Positions 1 to 12,590 of a DNA stretch of 64,000 nucleotides are shown here, in pieces. This stretch comes from Margaritispora aquatica. Taxonomy: Eukaryota > Ascomycota > Leotiomycetes > Helotiales > Discinellaceae. The notes under the pieces were generated by a model. That model saw only the letters and a program-made list of their open reading frames with translations. It did no database searches and had not been told where the DNA came from. Each line of letters begins with the position of its first letter. Position 1 is the stretch's first letter. The position numbers and the translations under genes are program-made. The DNA is taken from positions 930,001 through 994,000 of the forward strand of contig VJWN01000013.1 in assembly GCA_007644065.1 (NCBI GenBank). Direction: 5' to 3'.

Positions 1-90
1 AAGATAGATATCAAGCACCAAATGGAACAGACGGCAAAATTTGGGATTGGACAACTTCATATTTACAAGTACCTATTTCATACACCCATT

Positions 91-815
91 CTACGCGGCA
101 TGTCCCTTTGGACCTAATGGATATGGGAGGCTCTCAGCTGGTAGAGATTCTAGGTGGTGTCTGTGATGTTCATTTGCCTTTATAACATTAGCTTGAAGCG
201 CTTGTAGCAGAGGACATCACAATGAAGCTGTGACTTACATAGGGAAGACCACAGTATTCACACGCGCAAATCTGAGGCTTATCGACATTGATAAAGATTC
301 TTGGGTGTCCTAATGCTCCACCACCTCCATCGCATGATACCATTCTATCGTGTGTCCATCGTACTGGCTGTTGGTGGATCAAATCAATTGCAGCTTGAGG
401 AGCAGGCTATAACAGCGTCAGCACGGTATTATGACTTCAATTCCCATCTCAAGCCTCTCCTTGTCTTTCAATTGCTTACTTGGAACTCCATAATTGTCTG
501 CTCAAACCTCGGTCCAGACATAGCCTTCGCTCTCGGATTCTGGCTCTTCGACCAAACCGCACTCCTGTTCGGCGCCTGGGTAACCCTCATCTTCTCGGAA
601 TCCTCAGCCTTCTCCTGAATCCTAGCATCTCTTTGGTGAGTCTCAATTGGCAGCTCATTGCTCTTCGAGACGTTTGGGACCTCCTTGGGCGCGCCCGCAG
701 TGTTGATCTCCTTGTTCTCGTTGGCGGAGAACGCGTACGATCGTCTGGCTGCGACTTGGATTTGAGCTCGGCGACTGAGCTGGGCTACGGCCCTCGATCG
801 TGCGGTGGAGAGCAT
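91..815 (-). CDS. NDUFS6: Mitochondrial complex I zinc-binding subunit (NDUFS6 / 18.4 kDa type)
   Basis: Three exons on the minus strand: 815-480, 406-239 and 177-91, giving 195 aa. Donors GTAAGC and GTAAGT and TAG/AAG acceptors keep the frame. The N-terminus (MLSTARSRAVAQLSRRAQ) is an Arg/Ser-rich mitochondrial presequence. The conserved core follows: GPRFEQT at the end of exon 1, PAPQAAIDLI and HQQPVRW in exon 2, then CDGGGGALGHPRIFINVD and CEYCGLPY, the zinc-binding Cys/His set of NDUFS6. Exon 3 supplies the usual fungal ending ANEHHRHHLESLP. In known complex I this peripheral-arm subunit binds Zn late in assembly of the N/Q modules. It is divergent from the MPP6-like gene across a 363 bp spacer. 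No defects are visible. Confidence 0.93.
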
Positions 816-1178
816 CGTGGTGGTGATTCAATTGCTTGAAGAGCAAGTCAGTGAGGGAGGTGTCGTTGGACGTTGTTGAAGCTATCGCGGGATGACTAAG
901 CAGGTTTAAGGTTCGGGATTTTCGATTAAGCTGCCAAAAAAGTGGTAGCAAAATCGAAAGTTAAGAGTTCGCAGCAACGACTTTCAAAACGATTAATACT
1001 ACGCTTACTTGTAGGACTGCTTTCATCCCGAAATAAAATACAAAGCTTGCGTCTATCTTCACAGAATTAATTTCGAACTGTACCATCGTCGTGGTCCGGA
1101 CCCTGTAGGAGCAACTCTCGAGCACATCCAGAAATCAACCCAGATTTAAGAAAGAGATACACAACATCTGCCCTCAAG
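816..1178. promoter_or_regulatory. Shared spacer between two divergent housekeeping genes
   Basis: 363 bp between the start codons of the complex I subunit gene (minus) and the MPP6-like gene (plus), so it must hold both promoters. I see no clear TATA box or other specific site. Confidence 0.5.
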
Positions 1179-2104
1179 ATGTCAGCTACAAATACGCCCC
1201 CGGGAAAGGCGATGTCTTCGAGACTTCTGACTATGAAGTTCATGCAAAGAGCTGCGCATTCGGCCCCAACAGTAGCCCCAGAAGATGAACCACAGCAAAA
1301 GCGCCGGAAAACAGAAGCGCAGTCTTCTGGGTCAAACTTTGATGTCAATGCGTTGGCAGATCGGAGGGCTATTGAAACTGCGCTTGCGAGCGAAGAAGCA
1401 AAACGTCTGGCAGCGATAGAGAAGCAGGCGGTTGCAGCAGGAGATACAAGATGGGTTATGAACTACGAGGATCAGAATAATCTTTCTGTTTCGCCGTCTG
1501 CGGTTTTGCGTGTTGTGTCTACGGGCTTTGCTTCTTTAGACGCGCCGATGTCGAAACTGAGGTATGAGGAATCTATGGATGAGGATAAGCCTGTGGTTGT
1601 AGGCCGGAGAAGTTTTGGGAGATTTAACAAGGTGATCGAGGTAAGTTCTGCGCTTGTATATGTCACATCTATATCTGACAGTATTAGAAACAACAAGATC
1701 CTACATTAGAAAGCTCGTCCGAAGAGGAGGAAGATGAAGAAGAATCCGAGGATGAAGAAGAGAGCGACGACGAATTCGACCCTACAACCCAGATGATTAA
1801 AGCCGAGAAACGACAAGCAGCAGAACGAGCAAAGAATGAGCGCAAAGCCAAGAAGCAAGCACTCAAGGTAGAGTCCGAAAAGATGGCCAAGAAGCGTAGG
1901 AAGGAGAAGCCAGCTGTGAATCTGAATACCCTAACTTCACTCTCTGGCACAAACCAAGAACGGACTGGTAAAAAGCCTCCGGCTGGCATGAGCTGCTTCA
2001 ATTGTGGTGGTGAGCACATGAAGAGGGATTGCCCTAATGGCAATAAGAGAGGTTTCTCGGGTGGTAATGAAGGCCGTCCACGGAAAGCTCAGAAGAATAA
2101 GTGA
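1179..2104 (+). CDS. MPP6: MPP6-like nuclear exosome cofactor with C-terminal zinc knuckle
   Basis: Two exons, 1179-1640 and 1688-2104 (intron GTAAGT...TTAG, 47 bp), giving 292 aa. MPP6 signatures are the N-terminal SSRLLTMKFMQR block (about residues 13-24) and GRRSFGRFNKVIE (about 142-154) just before the intron. Exon 2 opens with a Glu/Asp/Ser acidic tract, then a Lys/Arg-rich helix, and ends with a CCHC knuckle CFNCGGEHMKRDCP and a basic tail. Known MPP6 proteins dock the Mtr4 helicase to the nuclear RNA exosome (Rrp6/Rrp40 side) in rRNA and snoRNA processing. The zinc knuckle is spaced C-x2-C-x3-H-x4-C, one residue shorter than the retroviral type. Family assignment rests on the two motifs. 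Confidence 0.82.
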
Positions 2105-3200
2105 GATGGCCTTCTTCATGGAGGTATGTGCATCTACCCTTTTGGGACGATTCACTTCACAGCAAAATATCTACAAGCCTGGAGTTGCCATTCGGCCTAC
2201 CAAGCAGAAATTATACAAAAGGCACGCAGTGCTAAGCGCCTAGGCTGATCAGCCAGATGCACTCTGTTGAAGTACCCAGCTTCAAAACTACACAGTGGCA
2301 CCAACCACCCTCATCGCTCAATGTCCATATTTTCAATTCATGTATAAAAAGGATCTTCATACCTATAGCGCTACCAGAGTGTCACTCCTAATAGTCGTTA
2401 TCTCTTTTCTGGTGATTTTCGCTTCTCCCCGTCTTTTCCATTATTATGAGCACTGCTACATTCTGCCCTATTGCTTACATTGAAGATACAGGTCTTCGTT
2501 TCCGTTTAAATTCCTCTCTCCAGTACATATATGCGTCACATCATCCATGTATGTACCTGCATTAGTACGTTTGTCCTAATTAAATTCTAGATCACACGAT
2601 CTGTTCCTTCTTCTTTCATGCCCACTCCACACAACGCAATTTCCTTCCGTAACAAAATAACCTGCTTCTTGCTCGCCGCGAGAACCCAGTTTTCAGCCAC
2701 AATAAAGCTGCCACCCCCGCGATCCAGTGCGGAGGGAAGATGGGGACAGGGGCAATTGCAAGAACCAAGGTCTTAAGCGAGCGAGAGCCCCTGACGCCTC
2801 TTTGTTGGCCTGCCAAGCGACGTCATGGTCTAATATCAGGTGCTTTGTTTCTTGCTATGTTTTACAAATTTGATAGGTTTTGGTGGTCAAGAGTAAATGC
2901 GTAAGAAAATGGAAGGGGTGCATACAGGATTCTAGTACTGTGCGGGAGATTATTATGTGTCAAGGGTGTTGTGATGTTCGAGGACGATGGTACTGGGGTG
3001 ATGTTTGATGGGAATGGGTAGGGGATATGGAGAAGGGAATATAAAGTCAAGATCGTCTCACATCTGATTCCATTGCTATAATAATACACACCATAAAGTC
3101 TACATTGGGTCTATACAGAGAAATTTCAATCCCCCAACACCATATACCTCCTCACCACAAACCACAAACATCACCATCACAACCATCACAACCACCCACC
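2105..3200. other. Intergenic, no gene seen
   Basis: About 1.1 kb between two plus-strand genes. Only short frames in all directions, with no motif I recognise. The last 150 bp (C/A-rich, CCATCACAACCACC) is the 5' leader of the next gene. Confidence 0.6.
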
Positions 3201-3847
3201 ATGTTCGGACGCAAATCCCATCCGCACACTACGCACACCTCTCACACCACCCACACATCTCACCATGAAAAGCACACCTCGCACTCCAACTCAAAGAACT
3301 CGAAACCCTCGCCCGCCATGCTCGTCTTCTTCACACTGATGTTCCTCCTCTCGATCGCCGAGATGTTCTTCAGCGTCGACTCCTTCCAGTACCTCCAGAA
3401 GACGCATACCTGGCACTCCAAGACGGAGCGATACCGATTGGGCTTCCTGATCTTCTCGTCTGCGAGGACCATCGCGCTCAGTGCTGTTTACATGGGCTTG
3501 CATTGCGCGAGGAGGGTCTTTCATTCTATGTTCCATACTGTACGTATTTACCCTTCTATTTCTACATTCCTTGCTGACGGATGGCATTTTAGGTCTTCTT
3601 AGTAATGTCCACGATCCTCTGGGTCGTCTCAGGCGTGCTCATCCACCAAATGTGGGGCGTCATCATGTGCGGCCAGGGCGTGGGCCATATCCGCGGCGGG
3701 CTGACCGAGTGTCACGAGCTGAAGATTATTGAGATCATCGCGTGGGTTTTGGCAGCCGTGAGTATCCTGGCGACTATCATGGTGCTTGTGCAGGCTTTTC
3801 AGAGGAGGAAGGCGAAGCGAAATGGAGCCGGAAGGTCGCATGTCTGA
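3201..3847 (+). CDS. Four-helix MARVEL-like membrane protein
   Basis: Two exons, 3201-3539 and 3593-3847 (53 bp intron, GTACGT...TTTTAG), giving 197 aa. I chose ATG 3201 because the upstream in-frame codons at 3105 are non-ATG and lie in C/A-rich leader. Residues 1-38 are a His/Thr/Ser-rich soluble tail. Four hydrophobic segments follow: about 39-60, 82-103, 114-137 and 160-184. A basic end (RRKAKRNGAGR) is probably cytosolic. The order short cytosolic tail, four helices, conserved Trp/Cys loop (WGVIMCGQG) fits fungal MARVEL/Nce102-like proteins of the plasma membrane, but I rely on topology, not a decisive motif. It ends 290 bp from the convergent PKS. Confidence 0.8.
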
Positions 3848-4137
3848 GTGTGTGTTTGGTGAAGGAGGAGATAAATTGAATATGGATGCTGTTTCGATGT
3901 ATTTTGGCGGAAAGAAAGCAAGCTTTCAGAGGAGCAGGGAGAATGTAATTTGCGTAATTTGTAAAACAGGGTGTGGATGTAAATGCCTGTCTAATTAACG
4001 CCGTAATCAATGCAAGACCATATCTAATGATAATTCGAATATCAAAAACTCCTATGCAACCAGAATCCAAACCTCAACTCCCAAGCACCTCGCATCTTTT
4101 CACTCCTGCTATCTCCATCACTAGCATCTCTTACACC

Positions 4138-7100
4138 CTAAGCCAACACGCCGAACAAAAACTCATACCCAACACCCACGCCCTCATCCCACCCCTTGTC
4201 CCCAGGCTTGAGTCTCAAATCATAAATATGTCTCTTCCCTCTCACCACACTAATCCCTGCATCCACACCTGTCGCCTTCAACGCATCAATAAATCGCACG
4301 CTCTGCTCGCAAGGCACGACTTCGTCTTTGTCACCGTGGATGATGAATGTGGGGACACGGTACGCGCCGGAATGGACTTGTGCGAGTGGCGAGATGGAGC
4401 GGACTTGTGAATGTGTGACTGAGAGAGAGCTGGTGTTGGTGGGTGAGGCGAAGCCGTTGAGTAAAAGAGAAAGACCGTTGCCGTCTTTGAAAAGCGAGAT
4501 GACGAGTTCGGAGCGGGGATCGCCTGGGGAGAGGAAACCTAGGTTTTGTTCTGTTGGTGTAAGGTTAGGTGAGTTATAGTTTGAGATCTGAGAGATGTGC
4601 GTTAGTATATGGGACTTTGGGGAGCATTATTTTGCTCTGACATGTTGAGATCTTTGAAAGTGTGGTTCTAAGCGGGAACATTCACAAGCTTCCAATGCGC
4701 ATTGTAAGAAGCAAATTGTATCTCGATCGATGGAAAACAATGAGAAAACAGAACTTACGACTTTACTCGACAATGCCTTCTGTATACTCTCCATCGACAT
4801 CGATCTTTCAGGGTACTCCTCACCCTGCCTTGTCGTGAAATCTAGTTCTGTTAGCACTTCTACTCTCTCACCTCTTTCACCCCAAAAGGAGAAAACCCAC
4901 AATCACTCTCAAAGTCCGCGGGGCCATAAAACGCCAAAATGGCCTTGGGTGGCTTGACACCTACTTGTTTGGCCGTCCAGGCCGTCGTCATCGCCAAATG
5001 CCCACCAGTCGACCATCCCACCATGATCACTTTCTCAACATCGACTGAAATGCCATGTTGTGCAGCAATACCAGGAAGAACATCCCGAGCCCAAACGAGG
5101 GAATCACGGGCGTCTTCGAGTGGACCGTCGATGATGTTGATTTCGGGACAGAGACGATAGTCAAGCGAGACAGGGAGGATGCCGTTGTCGAGGAGATGTT
5201 GTGTCTGGTGTGGTCTGATGGCGCGACGGGACAGGGTCATGTAGCCTCCGCCGTGATACATGAGAGCTGTAGATAAGTCAGTGAGGGATGATCAAGAGAA
5301 AGGGACGACTTACCGATTGGCATCTTCTTCACCGTGTTCGGCTTGGAAGGAAAGTAGATATCTGCCTCTATCCGCAAATCATCTACAACCTTGTAAGGCA
5401 CAGTCTCGATATGATAGCGTTTGTGGGAAGTCGTATACCTATTCATGCTCATGCTCTTGGAGCTCGCTCTCGTAGACCCAATCAGGATTTGTTGGATGGA
5501 GGACTCGATCGTGGGACCGAGCGAGTAACCAAATGATGAGAAGCCCGAATCACGCATGTAACCTGACCATGTCTCAGCCGTTTGTAGAGCGTGATTGCGC
5601 CCGTCAGTAGCACCCCACCACCCTGTGAGGAGACCGAAGACGAGATCGAACCAATTGACGTTGCGGGTGAGTTCGATGAGAACAAGGACACCGTTTTCGC
5701 GGAGCAGTGAGTGAATCTTGGTACATGAGCCAACGATGTTGGCTGTGGCATGGACGACGTTCGTGCCAAGTACGAGATCGTACTGTCCAAGTAAGTCTGC
5801 TGGAATACCTTTCTCCAGATCAATAGTTCGGAAGTCCATCCATCTGTATTGTAGCTTCTTCTTTGCAGCAGTGACCAGAGTTGACGAAATATCAGTAAAT
5901 GTATACTCGACTTTGCGGCCTTGACTTTGTAAGAAGTCGCACAGCAACGCAGTAGTTGCTCCAGTACCAGCTCCCACTTCGAGGATCCTGAAGGGTGCTT
6001 GGTTACTAGCAGGCACGACTTGGTCCATGAGCTGGATCAACACGTCTGTCATTGGTGCGAAAAGAGGAGATAACCTATAGAAGCTGCTGAGTAGATCTCG
6101 ATTTGCTGCATTGCCAAAGAGCAACTTTACGGCATCTGATTTGCCAATCAGACACTGCGCAAGCTTGGATCCAGTAATAGAAAGAAGCTTTAGGTCAATC
6201 AGGTAGTGTGGGTTGTTCTCAAGAAGTGGCGCCAAGAGCTGGCTCGAGTGCTGAGTTGGTAGCTCACCAGAAGATCGCACATAAATAGTACCTCTTTTCT
6301 CTACGATTTTGGCTTCAACTAGAATCTCCCATAGTCTTGGAACCAAGAATGAATGCTTTGGCAAGTGCTGGAATGTTGGGACGGCTTCACCAGATTTTAA
6401 TGACCCCAAGTCAGATCCAAGTTCCTTGAAAGCTTCTGTAACATATGCTACCACAAGCTCGTCCTGTTTCGGTCGAAGACTTTCCCAATATCCAGTAAGC
6501 CCATGATTGGCAGCGAAGCCGTCATATGTAGGCTTGACCGCCTCTAGCGCTTCGATTGGATCTCGAAGGTTAGTAGTGTTGAGAACCCGAGACGAAGAGC
6601 TTGGCGTACAAGATGGTCGCGGCGATGCTCGTATAGGTAAGGGTTGCTGAATAGAGACAGCTACTGGCACTGCTACCGAACTTGCACCAAGCATTCCTAA
6701 GAGTTCACCAACTGTGGTTGAAACTTCAAGGCCAACCTCGACTGAGTATTCGTCTTCGAGCGCTGACTTGAGCTCTATCAATGAGAGCGAGTCAACGCCA
6801 AGATCCTCCAAACTTGCGGAGGCTACAATAGCAGTCGATTCGATGGCAGCATACTCAGCGATCACCTCGAAGATGGCTTCCTTTGACACGCTGTTGCTTA
6901 TTGCAGCTTGTGCGACAGATTGTACTACAGGCTGAGAAACTGTGGGAGCAGGTGTTTGACGAACAGCACGAGACGTGACCTTTTGCTCGAGGCCAAGCAG
7001 AGAGATCAAGGCCGCAACAGTGATAGACACATCAAAGTCTAACCCCACACTATAAGCATCTTCAATAGCCGACTTAAGCTCAATAAGCGACAAAGAATCC

Positions 7101-10100
7101 ACACCTAGGCTCTCCAAATCGACCTTCTCATCGATGGAGGTAGTATCGATAGCAGCATACTCTGCAATCAGGCCCAAAAGTTGATCCTTAGAGCCAGCAC
7201 CACTAATGGAGCTTTGAGAAGACTCAGCTTCAGAAGGAGTCATAAGACTGCTGGCACTGCTAATTGAGGCAGTGTCATCTAACATATCAACCTCTAAGGG
7301 GGAAGAGATGAAATTGGGTGCGATCTGAAGGAGTTCATTGATGCTTATCGAAGTGACATCTGTATTAGCGACATCGATGTTGAATCGTGATTGGAGCTCA
7401 TCAACCAGCTCGATGGCTGCGAGGGAATCAATACCCAGGTCAGACATCAACGCACCGTTTGATACTTGAGCCTCATCCGCGCCAGAAAATTCAGCGACGA
7501 CTTTTCTCAAACCAGCAACGAGCTGGACATTCTGTGTTGGGGCTGAAACTGTTTTCTTTGTCGCCAAGACTGGAGCAGATATCGTCTTTATTGGCTGTGG
7601 TTTTGGAAGTGTCGTTGCTGGGATCTGATGTACAGGCGTCTTAAGAGCTTGCCCCTCTTTCTGGTTTGCAGGCTCGAGAATCTTCCTCAAAGTTCCAAGA
7701 GGAAGTTTCGAGAAATGCATGCCAATAACAATAGACACCAGCACACCCTCAGGCGAAAGAACGAAAATATCACCCGAAGTCTTCGATGGCCCCTCAGAAG
7801 CGAAGCAAGCGTAGACCTTGAACTTACGCATAGTCCTCAGATTGACACCAGGAGCAACAGTTATCTGGTCAGCACCAGTAGCAAGGAAAGCTTCAGTCTC
7901 CGAGCAGAGATCACTGCTATTGATGAGGAGACCGACGACTTGGACGAAGTTGTCCATGGCGATGGTGTCGCATGCCTCGATTGCAGAACTCTCATCGGTG
8001 TCTGATGCAATGGGGAGATCCAACTCTGCCATCACTTCATTGCCGACCATGGTGATGGATTTGATACCCGTCAAAATGGATGAGTAGTTGACAACTCGAG
8101 AGAACAATCTGTAAGCTCTGTTCAACTTGAAAGTTTCGGTGTTCTCGTTATTTGAGAAAGCGGCGATTCGTGCATTGGCGAACCGCTGGTGATATTGCAT
8201 CTGACTTGCTTCTTGCTTAGTCTGGGACGTGAAGAACTTGAAGCTAGCTTTGGCGTGAAGTGTGGTTTTCGTTTGCCCAGCGAGTGAGCTCTTCAGCACA
8301 AACGACCAATCTCCGCTGCTCGAATCGCCTTCGATGTCGAGGAGAGTGTCTTTTCTTTGGTCGATACCTAAAGGAGAATCAATACGGAAATCCCAGAATG
8401 TGTAGCCGAACTTCTCAACGCTTCCTAATGTATGCTGAACTGCCATGATCGCAGCCTCTAGGTAGAGAGCCGCAGGGCATAGTGGATTTCCAATAACATT
8501 GTGCCCTGAGACGATGGATTTGAATCGAGTTGTGTTAGTTCCGATAGTGAATTGTTTTATGCGACCACCACTCTCTGGCCTGGGGTTGACGAGTTTGGAA
8601 CGCATAATAGTTGTCTCGATGACTGGAGCAGCTTGTACCACAGTTTGCGGAAGATTCTGTAATACCTCCGTAGTAGGATCAACATAAGCCAACCAGTTGC
8701 GAGTCCGCTCGAAGGAATACGGCGGAAGCCAAACTTGATTGATGCCGGAGGACTTGTGATTGAAGAAGGAGGTTCGAACGCCTTCGCGCCAAAGCTTGAT
8801 GGTAACTTCACTGAGATTAACCACTGAATCCTGACCCTGCTTGGTCTTCAAGGGGAGGAAGGTGTGCAGCTCTGGTGACTCCACAGCTCTCTGGATCATT
8901 GGAATGATTGGCGAGTCAACACCAGCCTCGAGGAAGACACATGGACCAAGGCGTTTCTCGATGCGTGCAATGGCATGATGGAAGAAAACTGGCTCGCGCA
9001 TGTGCTGCGCAATCCTCTCTGGCGTGGTCATAATGGACGAATCCAGTGTGCAGGCTTCAAGTGGGATTTGAGGGTTAGAGAATGTGTGTTTCTTGGCTTC
9101 CATATCCAACGCTGGTAAGATGGGATTTGTCAAATATGAGTGAAAGCCATGCGTAGTATCTGCCTTTGAAGAGCGCAATGTGCTGAATTTTCCTTGCTCT
9201 TTGAGAATCTTCTCAACTTGAGCGATGTCTGAAGAGGCGCCAACCACGACCTGGCTGGTCTTTGAGTTGTGACATGCGATCTCAACCTTACCTGCACTTT
9301 CGGGTAGATATGACAACACATCGCCCACAACAGCCTCTGTTCCATGGATCACGAGCATAGATCCAGATTCATATCCCCATTTTGTCTGGATGAGTTGAGC
9401 TCTGGCTCTAATGATTTCGATGGCGCTTTGCATCGACAAAGTGCCAGAGACAGCCATGGCAGTCAACTCTCCAAACGAATGTCCCACTACAGCTTGCACA
9501 TCGAGACCACAAGCGATCCAAGATTTTGCAAAGGAGTATTGCATGGCAAACATGCAGCATTGAAGCGAAACCACATCAGTGAAAGCTTTGGTTTGGAAAA
9601 TGGCCGGAATGATCGATGGTGACCCAGTATTCATCAGGTATTGGTTGCAAATATCAATGTTCTTCTGCAACAAAGGGGAGCTGTCATACAAGGTCTTATC
9701 AAGACCAACGTACTGCTTTGATTGCCCAGAGAATGCAAGTACAACTTTCTTGAGGTTATCAGGTATCTCCGAAACGTTGTCAAGAATATCCAACTCTTTG
9801 ATGAGAGATTGCACATCGGAGACTGAAGTTGACCACATAAACTTGTGGTGCTTCCTAGCAGAAAGCGCAAGGGAAATTTCAGCAATCGTCTTGCTTGCAC
9901 CAGTGGGGCTTTGGAGATGCTTCTTGAGCGTTGATGCGTATGCCGCAAGACTTTGCTTCGATCCAGCGCTCAGAATTACTGGGAACGACGCAGTTCTTTG
10001 AGTATGCTGTGCTGGTGTAGATTTCTGGGGGCTCTCACACATCAGCAATGCAGCATTACTACCCGCCGCACCATAGCTGTTGACGACGACCGCTCTATGA

Positions 10101-12590
10101 GGAGCCTCCCAAGTCCTTGAGGTGCTAGGAATGATGATTTTGTCTGGGCCGAGAGCAGGGATTTTAGGGTTGAGTGCGTTGAAATTTGCCATTGGAGGAA
10201 TGACACCTTTGTTCACCATCAAAATAGCCTTGATGACACCAGCTACACCAGCTGCACATTCACAATGGCCGATGTTGGCCTTGATTGAACCAATGTGGAC
10301 TGGCAGGTCTCGATTTGGCCCTGCAAACCCTTTCCGGATGCCTTCCATCTCGATTGGATCTCCCACTTGGGTGCCAGTTCCATGAGCCTCGACGTATGTG
10401 ATGGCAGCAGGATCGATGGATGACTCTTGAAGAATGTCATTGTAAAGTTGTAATTGAGAAGCGCTGTGAGGAACTGTAATGGACTTCGAGTCACTGCCTT
10501 GATTAGTAGAGATACCAGGGATGACACCGAAGATGTGATCTCCATTTGCTTGAGCTTCGGACAAAAGCTTTAGCACAATCAGTCCAACGCCCTCACTTCG
10601 ACAGTATCCATCGGCTGAAACATCAAATGGTTTGCATTGTCCGGTAGGACTCAAGAAGCTGGCTCTTCCGAGATCCAAAGTATGTGTTGGAGTGCTCATG
10701 AAATTGACACCACCGACGAGTGCACTCGTACACTCCTTGCGTTGTAAAGAGCGACACCCACGAGAGATCGCTACAAGAGATGAAGAACAGGCAGTGTCAA
10801 TGACCTCAGATGGACCTGTCCAACCAAAGTGGTGACTGATCTTGCCACTCAAGAAAGCTCGAATTGTCCCCGTAGCAGTGTAGGCATTAGGTGTAGAAGC
10901 AGAGGTGTGTTCCAGATGGTCGACAAAACTGGCACCAACAAAGACACCCACTCTATCTCCAGCATCTCTCTGCTCGGTGGAAGTGACATAACCACTAGAT
11001 TCCATAGCTTGATACGCAGTTTCAAGGAGGAGGCATTGTTGCGGATCCATATAGGCAGCTTCTTTTCCACTGACACTGAAATATTTGTTGTCAAAGCAAT
11101 CATGATCTGAGATAAAATTACCATAGAACTTTTGCTTGCTAGCCCATCTTTTATCTGATTGAACTCTGAAACTCTGCTCAAAGTCAACTCGATCCTTGGG
11201 GACTTGTTGAACCATAGATTTCCCAGAGTTGATGAGCTCCCATAGCTCCTCAACATTGTTGGCTCCGGGGAAGCGGCCTGCAAGGCCGACGACAGCGATA
11301 GCATCGGGGGCGTATTCCAACGGTGGTGATGGGACCTTAGAGTCGAGAAGCGAGAACATATCCAACTTGGTCAGTTTCAAGCCCTCTTTCCTGAAGGGCT
11401 CTAGAGAGACACAATCGCCAATTCCGAACGCAACGAGAGAGTGCTCTGTGCGTCCAGTTGCAGCAAGGTCTTTAGACACCTCAAGTAATTGTTGATACCA
11501 GAGACACTTGTCCGCCAAGATCGTGCGTGCTACTTCAAGAGTCAATGACCCTTCGGTCATGACTTCAGTTGTAATGTTAGATCTGAACTTGACAAGAAAC
11601 TTTGTCGCATTTGGCATTTGCAGTCCTTCCTCGCTAGCACAAAACGCATCGAAATCTCGAGCATGTTGCGCATTCGCTGGGTTATGCATTTTACCTCGAA
11701 GGGGTATCATTGAGACGGTCAGCTTCTGTTCGATGGCGTATGTTTCAACATCTAGCAGGCGCTTCGCAGTACCAACAAGACTGAGTGTTCGGTAATCTGT
11801 GATGGCTGAAACATGAGTCTAAAGCCACATTAGCATTTCGGTTGTTCTCAAGTGTAGGCATCACTCACACCAGGGAACAGCTTAGCAATTTCATCACCTT
11901 GTCCGTCATATTTTAGACGGATAACCATTATGCAGGACAATTTAGAGGGATTGTCCTCGTCTACCACATCAGCCGCAGCACCAATACCAACCGCAACTCG
12001 AACCGCAGTGCAAGCGGTTGCAACAATTTCCTCCTCGGTCCTGGAAGTGGCTACACAGTAGGCTGACAGCATTCCACCACAGTAGCCTTGGATTCCCGCT
12101 CCCTCTTGGAATGCTTTGAGAAGGTCCGCGTGCTTCAAGCCTTTTTGGTCTAGATACTGAAAGTACTGTAGTAGGTGGATGATCGTTAACATAGGCAAGG
12201 CCAGCATGCCAGAAGGAACTTCATCGCCCCATTTCATCGGGCTTTCTCCCGTGGCCCAATCTGAGATCATTTGCATATATTTGGGGCCATCATCGAGATC
12301 TGCAATGCCAGCATGAAATTTGGAGAAAGTGTTCCTTGTCTCGGCAATATCTCGAATAGCTACAGCAAGAGGAGCTAGAACTTCTCTACTCCTGAGATAT
12401 GAGCTTAGCTCAGCAAGGTATTTGTCACTAACAGTGTCAGTGAAACTCGTGCACTACCATCATCGATGTCGAGCCGCCAGACCACGGGTCTCAACGCTTG
12501 AAAGGAGATAGTAGTCTCTCACCTCGGCGTTTTGCTTTGTGGCCCAAAGATAGCCAATGATGGAATATGACTTGCTGCTAAAGATGGCAT
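4138..12590 (-). CDS. Non-reducing polyketide synthase (SAT-KS-AT-PT-ACPx3-CMeT-esterase)
   Basis: Six exons on the minus strand: 12590-12523, 12427-11869, 11818-5314, 5266-about 4901, 4841-4759 and 4587-4138, about 2,676 aa. The donor of exon 4 is uncertain (4900 or 4906). SAT: GYCGG active site near residue 138. KS: DTACSSSL (Cys about 553), EAHGTGT, NIGHCE. AT: GHSFGE about 988. PT: GHNVIGNPLCP about 1313. Three carrier domains have intact serines: LGIDSLAA (about 1674), LGVDSLSL (about 1784) and LGVDSLSL (about 1883). CMeT: LEVGAGTGATT about 2158. The C-terminal alpha/beta-hydrolase has HGGG, GWSTGG (nucleophile Ser about 2463), HGDKDEVVP and a final GKRHIYD His. No reductive domain is present, so the expected product is a C-methylated aromatic released by the esterase-type domain (inference). 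The NRPS is divergent. Confidence 0.93.

Noticed and set aside
301..618. 105-codon plus-strand frame over the complex I subunit gene
   Set aside because: It lies opposite a well-supported three-exon gene and has no family motif.
3973..4410. 145-codon plus-strand frame
   Set aside because: It runs antisense to the last PKS exon, whose HGDKDE and final His motifs are clear.
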